Below, in pieces: positions 1-8,235 of a DNA stretch of 13,436 nt. The notes below the pieces were generated by a model. That model searched no databases, was not told the DNA's origin, and worked only from the letters and a program-made list of their open reading frames with translations. This stretch comes from Holophagales bacterium UBA5066 (GTDB lineage: Bacteria > Acidobacteriota > Thermoanaerobaculia > UBA5066). A program made the position numbers and the translations under genes. The stretch is from contig DIAY01000081.1 of NCBI GenBank assembly GCA_002414905.1, forward strand, positions 1,306 through 14,741. The letters run 5' to 3'. The number at the start of each line of letters is the position of its first letter. Position 1 is the stretch's first letter.

Positions 1-1458
1 AGGCTGAAGGAAGTCTGGGACTCCATCTCCATGCGGGACGATGAGCCCCACACGTCGGTCGTCGTCCCGTCCCTGACGCTCGACCAGAGCGAGCTCCAGA
101 AGCTGGAAGGCTCGAGCTTCTACGAGGAGCGTCTCCTCTTCCTCCTCATCCGGCTTCGGAACCCCCGGGCGCGGATCGTCTTCGTCACCTCGCAGCCCGT
201 TCACCCCCTCGTCCTCGAGTACTACTTCCAGCTCCTCGTCGGGGTTCCGGCCAGCCATGCCCGCTCGCGCCTCACGCTCCTCTGTGCCTACGACGACTCA
301 CCGCGATCTCTCACGGAGAAGATCCTCGAGCGGCCAAGGCTGATCGAGCGGATACGGGCCGGGATCGGGGACCCTTCCAGGACCTACCTGACCGTCTTCA
401 ACTCCACCCCCCTCGAGCGAAAGCTGGCTGTCCTGCTCGGCATCCCCCTGAACGGCGTCGACCCCGCCCTCGGGCACCTCGGGACGAAGTCCGGGAGCCG
501 GAAGGTCTTTCGCGAAGCGGGCGTGCCCCTCCCGATGGGGTTCGAAGACCTCCGTACGCTGCACGACGTCGAGGAGGCGCTCCTCGAGCTCCATCGGCGC
601 CGCCCGGGCCTGCGCAAGGCCGTCGTCAAGCTCGACGACAGCTTCTCGGGGGAAGGCAACGCCCTCTTCCGCTACCCCGAGCGGGTCGACCGGGATTCCG
701 TGAGGGAGGCGATAGAGCGGTTCGAATACGCCGTGCCGTGGGAGACGAACGACGACTACCTCGCCCGGTTCGAGCGGATGGGAGGGATCGTCGAGGAGTT
801 CCTCGAGGGCGACCACAAGACGTCCCCGAGCGTTCAGCTGCGCGTCGACCCGCACGGGGCCGTCATCCCGATCTCGACCCACGACCAGGTCCTCGGCGGG
901 ACGAGCGGGCAGGTCTTCCTCGGCTGCCTCTTCCCCGCGGCGACCGAGTACCGGCTGAAGATCCAGGAGGAGGCGATGAAGATCGGCGCCGTCCTCGCGC
1001 AGAAGGGAGTCATGAGCCGCCTCGCCATCGATTTCCTGGCGACGCGGGCGGAAGGCTCGGAGGAGTGGGTCATCCACGCCCTCGAGATCAACCTCCGGAT
1101 GGGAGGGACGACGCACCCCTACCTCGCCCTCCAGTTCATCACGGGGGGGCAGATCGACGCTGGGACCGGGCTCTACTTCTCCCCCCGCGGCATCCCGAAG
1201 TACTACCGCGCCACCGACAATCTGAAATCAGAGGCGTATCGCGGCCTCCTCCCCGAAGACCTGATCGAGATCCTGACGAACAACGGCCTCCACTACTCGC
1301 ACAACACCGAGTCCGGGGTCCTCTTCCACCTCATCGGCGCACTCTCCCAGTACGGAAAGATCGGTGTCACCGCCATCGGCAACAGCCGCGAAGAGGTCGA
1401 GCACCTTTACGCGCGGACGCTGACGATCCTCGACCGGGAGACCTCCTCCGGCCGCTGA
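1..1458 (+). CDS. PGM1-related ATP-grasp peptide ligase (5' end outside the window)
   Basis: Likely an ATP-grasp ligase that joins a carboxylate to an amine, as in peptide bond formation, in the cytoplasm. The protein resembles the family named after PGM1, the peptide ligase of pheganomycin biosynthesis: an N-terminal pre-ATP-grasp part with 'SFYEERLLFLLIRLRNPRAR' and 'PASHARSRLTLL', an ATP-grasp core, and a C-terminal PGM1_C-like part. Numbered from the Met at 31, likely nucleotide/Mg ligands are K200 (in VVKLDD), D334 (in AIDFL) and E352/N354 (in ALEINLRMGGTTHP). The frame stays open to base 1 (RLKEVWDSIS precedes that Met), and no ribosome binding site precedes the ATG at 31, so the gene very probably starts upstream and this Met is internal. 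The visible part is 485 residues. The substrate is unknown; most members lie outside pheganomycin clusters, and the only visible neighbour is a convergent metal pump operon that gives no clue. Family assignment is fairly sure, the reaction is not. Confidence 0.82.
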   Translation, partial: RLKEVWDSISMRDDEPHTSVVVPSLTLDQSELQKLEGSSFYEERLLFLLIRLRNPRARIVFVTSQPVHPLVLEYYFQLLVGVPASHARSRLTLLCAYDDSPRSLTEKILERPRLIERIRAGIGDPSRTYLTVFNSTPLERKLAVLLGIPLNGVDPALGHLGTKSGSRKVFREAGVPLPMGFEDLRTLHDVEEALLELHRRRPGLRKAVVKLDDSFSGEGNALFRYPERVDRDSVREAIERFEYAVPWETNDDYLARFERMGGIVEEFLEGDHKTSPSVQLRVDPHGAVIPISTHDQVLGGTSGQVFLGCLFPAATEYRLKIQEEAMKIGAVLAQKGVMSRLAIDFLATRAEGSEEWVIHALEINLRMGGTTHPYLALQFITGGQIDAGTGLYFSPRGIPKYYRATDNLKSEAYRGLLPEDLIEILTNNGLHYSHNTESGVLFHLIGALSQYGKIGVTAIGNSREEVEHLYARTLTILDRETSSGR

Positions 1459-1467
1459 TCAAGCGGG

Positions 1468-1502
1468 GGAACCGTTTCCAAGGATTCTCTGAAAACGGAA
1501 CC
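1468..1502 (-). terminator. imperfect hairpin after cusA, possible terminator
   Basis: On the minus strand GGTTCCGTTTTC (1502-1491) can pair with GGAAACGGTTCC (1479-1468): 2 outer pairs, a 2x2 T/T mismatch, then 8 pairs including one G-T wobble, around an 11-base loop. It abuts the cusA stop codon and fills the 44-base gap between the convergent ligase and cusA genes. No clear T run follows, so intrinsic termination is only possible. On the plus strand the same arms pair less well. Confidence 0.4.
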
Positions 1503-4500
1503 TCACGCGGGCGCGACGACGTCCCCTCCGGGCGTCCCGGGCTCCTGCAGACCCTTCCTCTTCCAGAGCAGGTAGACGGCCGGGTAGACGAAGAGCTCGA
1601 GTGCGAACGACGTCACGAGCCCTCCCACCATCGGCGCGGCGATCCTCTTCATCATGTCGGCCCCGACCCCCGTCGACCACATGATCGGCAGGAGGCCGAA
1701 GAACGCCGAAAGGACGGTCATCGCCTTCGGCCGGATCCGTTTCACGGCACCGTGAACGATCGCCTCGACGAGTTCGGGGAGGTTTCTGAGGCGCCCCTGC
1801 GCCTTCGCCTCGTCGTAGGCGAGGTCGAGGAAGAGGAGCATGAAGATCCCCGTCTCGGCGTCGAGCCCCATCAGGGCGATCATCCCGACCCAGACCGCGA
1901 TCGACATGTTGTAGCCGAGCAGCCAGAGGTACCAGACGGCTCCGACGACCGAGAATGGAACGGCGAGGACGATGATGAGGGTCTTCGTCACCGACTTCGT
2001 GTTGGCGTACATCAGAAGGAAAATCAGCACGAGGGTGACCGGGATGACGACCTCGAGCCGCTCCTTCACGCGGACCATGTTTTCCCACTGGCCGCTCCAG
2101 GCGAGCGAGTACCCGGTCGGGACCTTCACTCGCTCCGCAACGACCGCCTTCGCCTTTTCGACGAAGCGTCCCACGTCCTCCTTCGACGTGTCGAAGTCGA
2201 CGTAGACGTAGCCCGAAAGAAGCCCGTTCTCGTTGCGGATCATCGACGGCCCGGTCACGAGGCGAATGTCGGCGAGCTGCCCGAGCGGCACCTGCATGCC
2301 GGGCACCGTCGGGACGAGGACGCGAGAGAGGCTCGAGAGGTCCTCGCGCAGCTCACGCGGGTAGCGGACGTTGACGCTGTAACGCGCGCGCCCCTCGACG
2401 GTCGTCGTCACCGTCTCGCCGCCGATGGCGGTCATGATCACCAGGTTCGCGTCGGCGGCCGTGAGACCGTAGCGGGCGAGCGCGTCGCGCTTCAGCTCGA
2501 AGTCGACGAAGTAGCCTCCCGCGACGCGCTCGGCGAAGGCCGAGCGCGTCGCCGGGAGCGTCCTCACCGCCGCCTCGACCTCGGCGCCGATCCGTTCGAT
2601 CCCGGCGAGGTCCGAGCCGAAGACCTTCACGCCGATCGGCGTCCGGATGCCGGTCGAGAGCATGTCGATCCGCCCCTTGATCGGCATCGTCCAGGCGTTC
2701 GTCGTCCCTGGGATCTTCAAGGCGCGGTCCATCTCGTCGATGAGCTCGTCGTAGGTGATCCGGTCTCGCCAGACGTGACGGAGCACCGCCGAGAGCCATT
2801 TCGGTGCCCATGGAGAGAACCAGCGCTCCTTCGGCCGCCACTCGACTTCGGGCTTCAGGATGATCGTCGTCTCCATCATCGAGAGGGGTGCCGGGTCGGT
2901 CGACGTCTCGGCGCGCCCCGCCTTGCCGAAGACGCGCTCCACTTCGGGGAACGTGGAGAGAACGCGGTCCTGGACCTGGAGCAGCTTCGCGGCTTCGGTG
3001 ACGGAAATGCCGGGGAGCGTCGTCGGCATGTAGAGGACCGTCCCCTCGTGGAGGGGCGGCATGAACTCCGACCCGAGGGAAAGGAACACCGGGACCGTCG
3101 AGACGAGGAGCAGGAGCGACGCAGCGATGACCTTCTTCGGGTGGCGGAGGACGCCACGGCAGACCGGCTCGTAGAGGCGGAAGAGGACCCTCGAGACGGG
3201 GTGCTTCTCCTCGGCGTGGTAGGTGCCGACCGTCACCGCGTTGACGACCTTCTCGGCGAGGCGGACGGGGAGACGGACGAGCCTCGTCAGGAGGCCCCCC
3301 TGGCGGTGCGCGAAGCCGAAGCGGAACGGGTCCATCCGCGCGAAGAGCATCCGCATCGCGGGGTCGAGCGTGATGGCGAGGACGGCCGCGAGGGCCATCG
3401 CGAAGTTCTTGGACCAGGCGAGCGGCGAGAAGAGGCGCCCCTCCTGGTCGACGAGCGTGAAGATCGGGAGGAACGAGACGGCGATGACGAGGAGCGAGAA
3501 GAAGACGGACGGACCGACCTCCATCAGCGCCTCGAGGCGGATGGCGTGGAAGTCTCCCTTCCGCCCCGAGTCGTTCCAGAGCTGGAGCTTCTTGTAGGCG
3601 TTCTCGACCTCGACGATCGCGCCGTCGACGAGGATGCCGATGGAGATCGCGATACCGCCGAGGGACATGATGTTGACGGTGATCCCCATGAGGTGGAGCG
3701 GGATGAAGGCGAGGAGGACCGAGACCGGGATCGTCAGGATCGGGACGAGGGCGCTCGGGACGTGCCAGAGGAAGATCAGGATGACGATGGAGACGATGAC
3801 GATCTCCTCGACGAGCTTCCCTTTCAGGTTGTCGATCGCCGACTCGATGAGGGTCGAACGGTCGTAGGTGGTCACGAGCTTCACGCCGGGCGGGAGCGAC
3901 GGCCGGATTTCGTCGATCCGCGCCTTCACCCGCTCGATGACGTGGAGGGCGTTCTCGCCGGACCGCATGACGACGATGCCGCCCACGGTCTCCCCCTTTC
4001 CGTCCAGCTCGGCGAGGCCGCGCCGAAGGTCGGGGCCGAGGGCTACGCTTCCGACGTCCCTGATCAGCACCGGGGTTCCGCGCTCGTCGGTCTTCACGAC
4101 GACCTTCTCGATGTCGGCCGTCCCCTTCAGGTAACCGCGGCCTCTCACCATGTGCTCGCGGCCGGAGATCTCGATCAGCCGCCCGCCGACCTCGTCGTTG
4201 CTCCTGCGCAGCGCGTCGGAGATGGTCTCGAGGGAGATGCCGTACGACGTGAGGCGGTTCGGGTCGACGGTGACCTGGTACTGCCGCGCCATCCCCCCGA
4301 CGGTCGCGACCTCCGCAACCCCTGGCACCGACTGGAGCTGGTAGCGGAGGAACCAGTCCTGGTAGGAGCGGAGCTCGTCGAGGGACGTCTTGCCGCTCTC
4401 GTCGACGAGGGCGTACTGGTAGACCCAGCCGACGCCCGTCGCGTCGGGGCCGATTTCCGTCTTCACTCCCTGCGGCAGGCTCCCCTGGATTTTCGAGAGG

Positions 4501-4835
4501 TACTCGAGGACCCGCGAACGGGCCCAGTAGAGATCCGTCCCGTCCTCGAAGATGACGTAGACGAAGGAGTAGCCGAAGTCGGAGAAGCCGCGGATCGTCT
4601 TCACCTTCGGCGCCCCGAGGAGGGCGGTGACGATCGGATAGGTCACCTGGTCCTCGAGGATGTCGGGGCTGCGGTCCCACCGAGAGAGGACGATGACCTG
4701 CGTGTCGGAGAGATCGGGAATCGCGTCGAGCGGGATGTCCCTCAGCGCCCGGAAGGCGAGGAGGACCGCGACCGCCCAGAGGGCGAGGACGAGGAACTTG
4801 TTCTCCGCCGAGAAGCGGATGATTCGCTTGATCAT
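1503..4835 (-). CDS. cusA: CusA/SilA-type heavy-metal efflux RND pump, inner membrane
   Basis: Proton-driven inner-membrane pump of a tripartite complex, expelling Cu(I)/Ag(I) from the periplasm or cytoplasm. The 1110-residue product is slightly longer than E. coli CusA (about 1047). It opens with the typical first TM helix and 'IPLDAIPDLSDTQVIV', the hallmark of the metal RND group. D404 in 'GILVDGAIVEVEN' matches the proton-relay aspartate of CusA (D405 in E. coli). Methionines matching the CusA metal-binding triad are present: M603 (VLYMPTTLPG), M653 (PLSMMETT) and M725 (RIDMLSTGI). The spacing of the first two, 50, equals that of E. coli M573/M623. These speak for monovalent Cu/Ag rather than CzcA-type divalent ions. 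Between M653 and M725 the protein is about 23 residues longer than E. coli CusA (a Trp-rich part, KERWFSPWAPKW). The start ATG is preceded by a G-rich ribosome binding site and lies 11 bases after the cusB stop, so the two are co-translated. Comparisons with E. coli are from memory. Confidence 0.95.
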   Translation of the reverse strand: MIKRIIRFSAENKFLVLALWAVAVLLAFRALRDIPLDAIPDLSDTQVIVLSRWDRSPDILEDQVTYPIVTALLGAPKVKTIRGFSDFGYSFVYVIFEDGTDLYWARSRVLEYLSKIQGSLPQGVKTEIGPDATGVGWVYQYALVDESGKTSLDELRSYQDWFLRYQLQSVPGVAEVATVGGMARQYQVTVDPNRLTSYGISLETISDALRRSNDEVGGRLIEISGREHMVRGRGYLKGTADIEKVVVKTDERGTPVLIRDVGSVALGPDLRRGLAELDGKGETVGGIVVMRSGENALHVIERVKARIDEIRPSLPPGVKLVTTYDRSTLIESAIDNLKGKLVEEIVIVSIVILIFLWHVPSALVPILTIPVSVLLAFIPLHLMGITVNIMSLGGIAISIGILVDGAIVEVENAYKKLQLWNDSGRKGDFHAIRLEALMEVGPSVFFSLLVIAVSFLPIFTLVDQEGRLFSPLAWSKNFAMALAAVLAITLDPAMRMLFARMDPFRFGFAHRQGGLLTRLVRLPVRLAEKVVNAVTVGTYHAEEKHPVSRVLFRLYEPVCRGVLRHPKKVIAASLLLLVSTVPVFLSLGSEFMPPLHEGTVLYMPTTLPGISVTEAAKLLQVQDRVLSTFPEVERVFGKAGRAETSTDPAPLSMMETTIILKPEVEWRPKERWFSPWAPKWLSAVLRHVWRDRITYDELIDEMDRALKIPGTTNAWTMPIKGRIDMLSTGIRTPIGVKVFGSDLAGIERIGAEVEAAVRTLPATRSAFAERVAGGYFVDFELKRDALARYGLTAADANLVIMTAIGGETVTTTVEGRARYSVNVRYPRELREDLSSLSRVLVPTVPGMQVPLGQLADIRLVTGPSMIRNENGLLSGYVYVDFDTSKEDVGRFVEKAKAVVAERVKVPTGYSLAWSGQWENMVRVKERLEVVIPVTLVLIFLLMYANTKSVTKTLIIVLAVPFSVVGAVWYLWLLGYNMSIAVWVGMIALMGLDAETGIFMLLFLDLAYDEAKAQGRLRNLPELVEAIVHGAVKRIRPKAMTVLSAFFGLLPIMWSTGVGADMMKRIAAPMVGGLVTSFALELFVYPAVYLLWKRKGLQEPGTPGGDVVAPA

Positions 4836-4846
4836 GGCCGCCCCCC

Positions 4847-6310
4847 TCAGTGCTGGTGCGCCGAGCCCGGTGCCGGGGCCGCGGGTGACGGCGCCGGGGA
4901 CACGTGCCCTTCGTGCCCGGAGGCCGGGGCCGAGGACCGCATCCCGGCGAGTGCCGACGCGAGGCGGGACTCGGAATCGACGAGGAAGCTCGCGCCGAGG
5001 GCGATCTCCTCACCTTCCGAGAGCCCGGAGAGAACCTCCCACGTCCCGCCCGCCTGCTCGCCGACCGTCACCTCCCGCGGCTCGAGGACCCCCTCGCCCT
5101 TCGCGACGAACACGACCTTCCGCGTCCCGCTGTCGAGAACCGCGTCGTCCGGTACCTTCAGCGCCGTCCGGGGCGCGCTCTCGAGGACGACGTCCGCGTA
5201 CATCTCGGGTTTGAGCTCCTCGCGAGGGTTCGCGAACTCGAGCCGCACCTTCGCGGTCCGGGTCTTCTCGTCGAGCGACGGATAGATATAGGTGACCCGT
5301 CCCGTCCAGGTCCGTCCCGGGCGGTAGGCGAGAGTCATCCGCCCCGTCTGCCCCACTTTCACGCGCGGCAGCTCGGACTCGTACACGTCCGCGAGGACCC
5401 AGACCACCGAGAGATCGGTGATGTCGAAGAGCGTGTCGGCCGGCATCACCTTCATGCCGTGGAAGGCCGTCCGCGCCGTCACGTAGCCCGAGGTCGGCGC
5501 GTAGATGGGGAAGCTCCGGAGCGGCTCGCCCCGCGCCTCGAGGGCCGCGATGTCCTTCTCCGTCACCTCCCAGAGCCGGAGGCGCTGACGGGTCGCGTCG
5601 AGAAGCCGCTCGGCCCCCTCGCGCGCCGACGCGTCGGCCGACGGCCCGAGGGCGCGGACCGCCCGGAGCGCCAGGAGAAGCTCCTGCTGGGTCGCGAAGA
5701 GCTCGGGGCTGTAGACGTGGGCGAGGACCTCGCCCTTGCGCACGTACTTCCCGGTGAAGTCGGCCGTGACGTGCTCGACGTACGCCTCGAAGCGGGTGTG
5801 GACGTGGTGGACCCGGCGCTCGTCGTAGGCGACGCGACCGACCGTCCGTATCCCGGTGCCGAACGTCCCCCGCTCGACCTTCGCGGTCTTCAGCGAGAGG
5901 AGCTGGCGCTTGCGGGCGTCGATCGTGACCGGTGCGAAGCCGGGCACGCCGGCGGTCTCCGCAACCGCGCCCGGGGTGCCTTCCTCCTTTCGGACCAGGT
6001 CCATGCCGCAGATCGGGCAGCTCCCCTTGCGGTCCTTCACGATCTCCGGGTGCATCGGACAGATCCAGGTCTCGTGCACGGCGGACACTGCCGCCGGAGC
6101 TTCCTTCTTCAGGACGAGCCGCATCCCGCAGATCGGGCAATCCCCCTCGTGGTCCTTCACGACCTCGGGGTGCATGGGGCACACATACGTCTTCGCCTCG
6201 GCCGGAGCCGAGGGCTTTCCGCCCCCGCAACCGGTCACGAGGAGGACCGCCGGCGCTGCCAGGGCGGCGAGGAGCGCGGCGAGGATCAGCGTCTTCTTGC
6301 TGCGGTTCAT
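4847..6310 (-). CDS. cusB: CusB-like periplasmic adaptor with two heavy-metal-binding motifs, lipoprotein
   Basis: Membrane fusion protein linking the RND pump to the outer-membrane channel and probably passing metal to the pump. The 487-residue product has a lipoprotein signal (LLVTGC, lipid Cys28). Two copies of the heavy-metal-binding domain follow: C44PMHP...C58PICGM and C84PMHP...C98PICGM, exactly 40 residues apart. The barrel-sandwich hybrid and beta-barrel parts come next (e.g. 'YSPELFATQQELLLA', 'SGYVTARTAFHGMKVMPADTLFDITDLSVVWVLADVYESELP'-like region at roughly 245-300). The tail is His-rich (GHEGH...SAHQH). I chose the ATG at 6310 because AGGAG stands 7 bases before it. A GTG at 6325, overlapping the channel gene's stop by 4 bases, would add five residues. 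No cusF is visible; the duplicated N-terminal motifs may replace it (inference). Third-from-last gene of its operon, between the channel and cusA. Confidence 0.93.
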   Translation of the reverse strand: MNRSKKTLILAALLAALAAPAVLLVTGCGGGKPSAPAEAKTYVCPMHPEVVKDHEGDCPICGMRLVLKKEAPAAVSAVHETWICPMHPEIVKDRKGSCPICGMDLVRKEEGTPGAVAETAGVPGFAPVTIDARKRQLLSLKTAKVERGTFGTGIRTVGRVAYDERRVHHVHTRFEAYVEHVTADFTGKYVRKGEVLAHVYSPELFATQQELLLALRAVRALGPSADASAREGAERLLDATRQRLRLWEVTEKDIAALEARGEPLRSFPIYAPTSGYVTARTAFHGMKVMPADTLFDITDLSVVWVLADVYESELPRVKVGQTGRMTLAYRPGRTWTGRVTYIYPSLDEKTRTAKVRLEFANPREELKPEMYADVVLESAPRTALKVPDDAVLDSGTRKVVFVAKGEGVLEPREVTVGEQAGGTWEVLSGLSEGEEIALGASFLVDSESRLASALAGMRSSAPASGHEGHVSPAPSPAAPAPGSAHQH

Positions 6311-6321
6311 CGGGTCTCTCC

Positions 6322-7668
6322 TCACATCCCGCCGCCGGCGCTCGTCGCGACCGGAGAGGCGGAGGTGGCGGAAGGCGTCATCGCGACAGCGCCTTCGAGG
6401 CTCAGCTCGAAGAGGTCGGCCTGGACGGTGCGGAAGGCGGCGAGACGCGCGAGGGCCGTGCGGCGGTCCGAGAACTCGGTACTGATGGCCTCGAGAACGG
6501 TGACGAACGGGACGGCGCCGGTGGCATAGCTCGCGAGGGCCGCCTCGACGGCGAGCCGGTCCTGGACCAGAAGCGATTCCCGGTCGAGGCGCGTCTCCTC
6601 GGCGAGCTGGTCGAGGAGAGCGAGCCGCTCCTCGGTCCTCGCGAGGAGGAGGGACGTCACGTCGCTCTCCGCCGCCTTCGCTGCGGCCAGCCGCGCCTCG
6701 GCCTCACGGACCCGCGGCTCCTGCCTTCGGGAGGAGAAGAGCGGGACCGAGACGCCGAGCCCGACGGCCCACATCAGCGGGAGGCTGCCGCGGTTCATGT
6801 ATCCGGCCGAAGCGACGAGATCGGGGGAACGGTCCCGTTTCGCGAGGTCGATCGCGAGGCTCTCTCGTGTCGCGACCATTTTCACGAGGGCGAGCTCGGG
6901 ACTCGCCTCAACGGCGCGAGCGCGCTCGGCACTCGCGTCGGGTACGACCGGAAAGGCGTCGGAGAGCTTTCCCGTGAGGGAGACGGGCTCCTCCGGCTCC
7001 CGCTGGAGGAGGCGCCGGAGCTCGGCCATTGCGACCCGCCCGGCCGTCTCGTCCCGCCGCGCCTGCTGGAGGAGGCGTGTCCGCTCGGCCTGGGCGCGCA
7101 GGACGTCCTGCTGGCTCCCCAGTCCGGCCGCGTACCGGTTCCGTGCGACCGCCTCGATTCGTTCCCAGGTCTCTCCCTGCACGCGCGTCACGGCCTGCAG
7201 GGCACGCGCCTCGAGGAGACGCGTCGCAGCCTTGCGGACGGCAGCCTCGACGGAGAGGCGGACGCGGGCGAGGCGCGTCTCGACGACGTCCGCGTCCGCT
7301 CCGGCTAGCTTCGTCGCGCCCCGCAGCTTGCCCGGCCAGGGAATCGCCTGCTCGGCCATCAGCGAGAGCCGGGTCATCGGCTCCACGCCGAGCGAGATGG
7401 CCGGCCCGTCGTTCTCGTACGAGAGCGCGAGCCTCGGGTCGGGCAGGGTGCCGGCCGGGGCGATGCGCTCGCGGGCGGCAGAGAGCTCGGCGAGGGCCAC
7501 CGCGAGGGCGGGGCTCTTTTCCAGCGCCTCCGCGACGAGGGCCTCGACGGACCCTGTCGTGTCCTGGGTCCCTTCGGCCGGGATTGCCAACGCGGCAGAA
7601 AGAGCGGCGAGCCCCGTGGCAAGGAGCCCGGGAAGGGTTCGAGAACAGGACGATCGCAAGAGGAGCAT
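6322..7668 (-). CDS. TolC-family outer-membrane efflux channel (CusC-like role)
   Basis: Outer-membrane and periplasmic exit duct of the metal pump. The product has 448 residues, the usual size for the family. It begins with an Arg-containing, hydrophobic signal peptide (LPGLLATGLAALSAALAIPA) and continues with long Ala/Glu/Arg-rich helices of the duplicated outer-membrane efflux domain, for example 'EALEKSPALAVALAELSAARERI', 'RNRYAAGLGSQQDVLRAQAERTRLLQQAR' and, in the second half, 'REAEARLAAAKAAES'. It has no lipobox, unlike E. coli CusC. Two starts compete: GTG at 7674 (two residues longer) and ATG at 7668; I prefer ATG because GAGG lies 5 bases before it. The stop is 11 bases upstream of the cusB ATG. 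The ribosome binding site falls in one arm of an inverted repeat at 7673-7736. The order channel-adaptor-pump matches cus/czc operons. The metal role is inferred from these neighbours. Confidence 0.9.
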   Translation of the reverse strand: MLLLRSSCSRTLPGLLATGLAALSAALAIPAEGTQDTTGSVEALVAEALEKSPALAVALAELSAARERIAPAGTLPDPRLALSYENDGPAISLGVEPMTRLSLMAEQAIPWPGKLRGATKLAGADADVVETRLARVRLSVEAAVRKAATRLLEARALQAVTRVQGETWERIEAVARNRYAAGLGSQQDVLRAQAERTRLLQQARRDETAGRVAMAELRRLLQREPEEPVSLTGKLSDAFPVVPDASAERARAVEASPELALVKMVATRESLAIDLAKRDRSPDLVASAGYMNRGSLPLMWAVGLGVSVPLFSSRRQEPRVREAEARLAAAKAAESDVTSLLLARTEERLALLDQLAEETRLDRESLLVQDRLAVEAALASYATGAVPFVTVLEAISTEFSDRRTALARLAAFRTVQADLFELSLEGAVAMTPSATSASPVATSAGGGM

Positions 7669-7672
7669 GGGC

Positions 7673-7736
7673 ACCTCGGTAAAACGGTCATCGAGCCGTC
7701 CCGATCGGGACGGGCGAGGGGACGGTCTTCCGAGGT
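7673..7736 (-). promoter_or_regulatory. nested inverted repeat covering the ribosome binding site of the TolC-family gene
   Basis: The gap between the small Cys-rich gene and the channel gene holds two nested dyads. The outer one pairs ACCTCGG (7736-7730) with CCGAGGT (7679-7673), and the second arm contains the GAGG ribosome binding site of the channel gene. The inner one is a perfect 18-base palindrome, CCGTCCCGATCGGGACGG (7696-7713). In RNA the outer stem would hide the ribosome binding site. The inner palindrome could instead be a regulator operator or stabilise the mRNA. The pairing is seen; the function is inferred. Confidence 0.45.
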
Positions 7737-7737
7737 C

Positions 7738-8124
7738 TCAGTTCCGGAAGGTCTCGAGAAGCGCCTGCATCGGCGCCGACCGGGCCCTGGGCATGGCCCG
7801 CGGGACGGCCACGACCGTTCCCCGGTCGTCGATCGTGAGGTAATCGGCCGCGTCAACGTTGAGCGACGGGGCGGCGACACCGTCGACCGAAGCGAGGACC
7901 GCCACCGGGACGGGCGCGACCGGCGAGACGGAACAGCCGCATCCGCCTGTATCCCGGTCCTCGGGAGCATCGCCTGGAGACCCGGCGCAGCAGCACGGGG
8001 CCCCGGCCCGGGAGCACGAGCCCCCCGAACCGGAGAGAAACAGGCTGACGCCCAGCAACGACACCGCCACCGTCAGGAAAACGGCAACGACGGACGAGGC
8101 AGGGACGCTACGAGCGCTCAACAC
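7738..8124 (-). CDS. small cysteine-rich membrane-anchored protein, first gene of the cus-like operon
   Basis: I do not recognise this 128-residue protein. With GTG at 8124 as start it has a short polar N-terminus, a hydrophobic segment at about residues 12-30 (signal peptide or anchor) and then six cysteines in 28 residues: C37, C44-C45-C46, C62 and C64. The rest is Pro/Ala/Val-rich with no motif I know ('SLNVDAADYLTIDDRGTVVAVP'). The cysteines plus its place at the head of a copper/silver-type operon suggest metal binding or sensing in the envelope, but this is inference. No lipobox precedes C37. The frame stays open upstream to 8229, but that part runs through the promoter at 8129-8156, so the GTG is the first sensible start. 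No ribosome binding site precedes it, and the predicted transcript start falls on it: possibly leaderless. The stop is 69 bases before the channel gene. Confidence 0.6.
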   Translation of the reverse strand: MLSARSVPASSVVAVFLTVAVSLLGVSLFLSGSGGSCSRAGAPCCCAGSPGDAPEDRDTGGCGCSVSPVAPVPVAVLASVDGVAAPSLNVDAADYLTIDDRGTVVAVPRAMPRARSAPMQALLETFRN

Positions 8125-8128
8125 GGCC

Positions 8129-8156
8129 AAAGTAGGTCGAAATCCGTACCTGTCAA
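8129..8156 (-). promoter_or_regulatory. sigma-70-type promoter of the cus-like operon
   Basis: On the minus strand TTGACA (8156-8151, full consensus -35) is followed after 16 bases by TACTTT (8134-8129, a fair -10). Transcription would start near 8122, at the GTG of the Cys-rich gene. I see no MerR/CueR-like dyad with 19-base spacing, so copper control, if any, must act otherwise. Confidence 0.6.
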
Positions 8157-8235
8157 GTCCTGATTGTCGGCCGGTGCGGGAGTCCGAGGTGCTGATCGGG
8201 CTCCGGGGCCCTCCCCAGGACCAACGCAAGTCGTT

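Noticed and set aside
31..33. ATG at 31 as the start of the peptide ligase gene
   Set aside because: No ribosome binding site precedes it and the frame remains open and protein-like to the window edge, so the gene most likely begins outside.
2353..5013. An 886-codon open frame on the minus strand in another frame of cusA
   Set aside because: The product is Arg/Pro-rich low complexity with no family signature, while the cusA frame shows TM helices, D404 and the Met triad.
738..5285. A 1515-codon open frame on the plus strand, opposite cusA and part of cusB
   Set aside because: It is a composition shadow: the product is an Arg/Asp/Glu/Pro/His-rich string without domains, and the minus strand holds clear RND and adaptor genes over the same bases.
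8206..8224. GGGG/CCCC hairpin after the beta-barrel gene as a terminator
   Set aside because: The stem is only about six pairs with a wobble and no T run follows; too weak to call.
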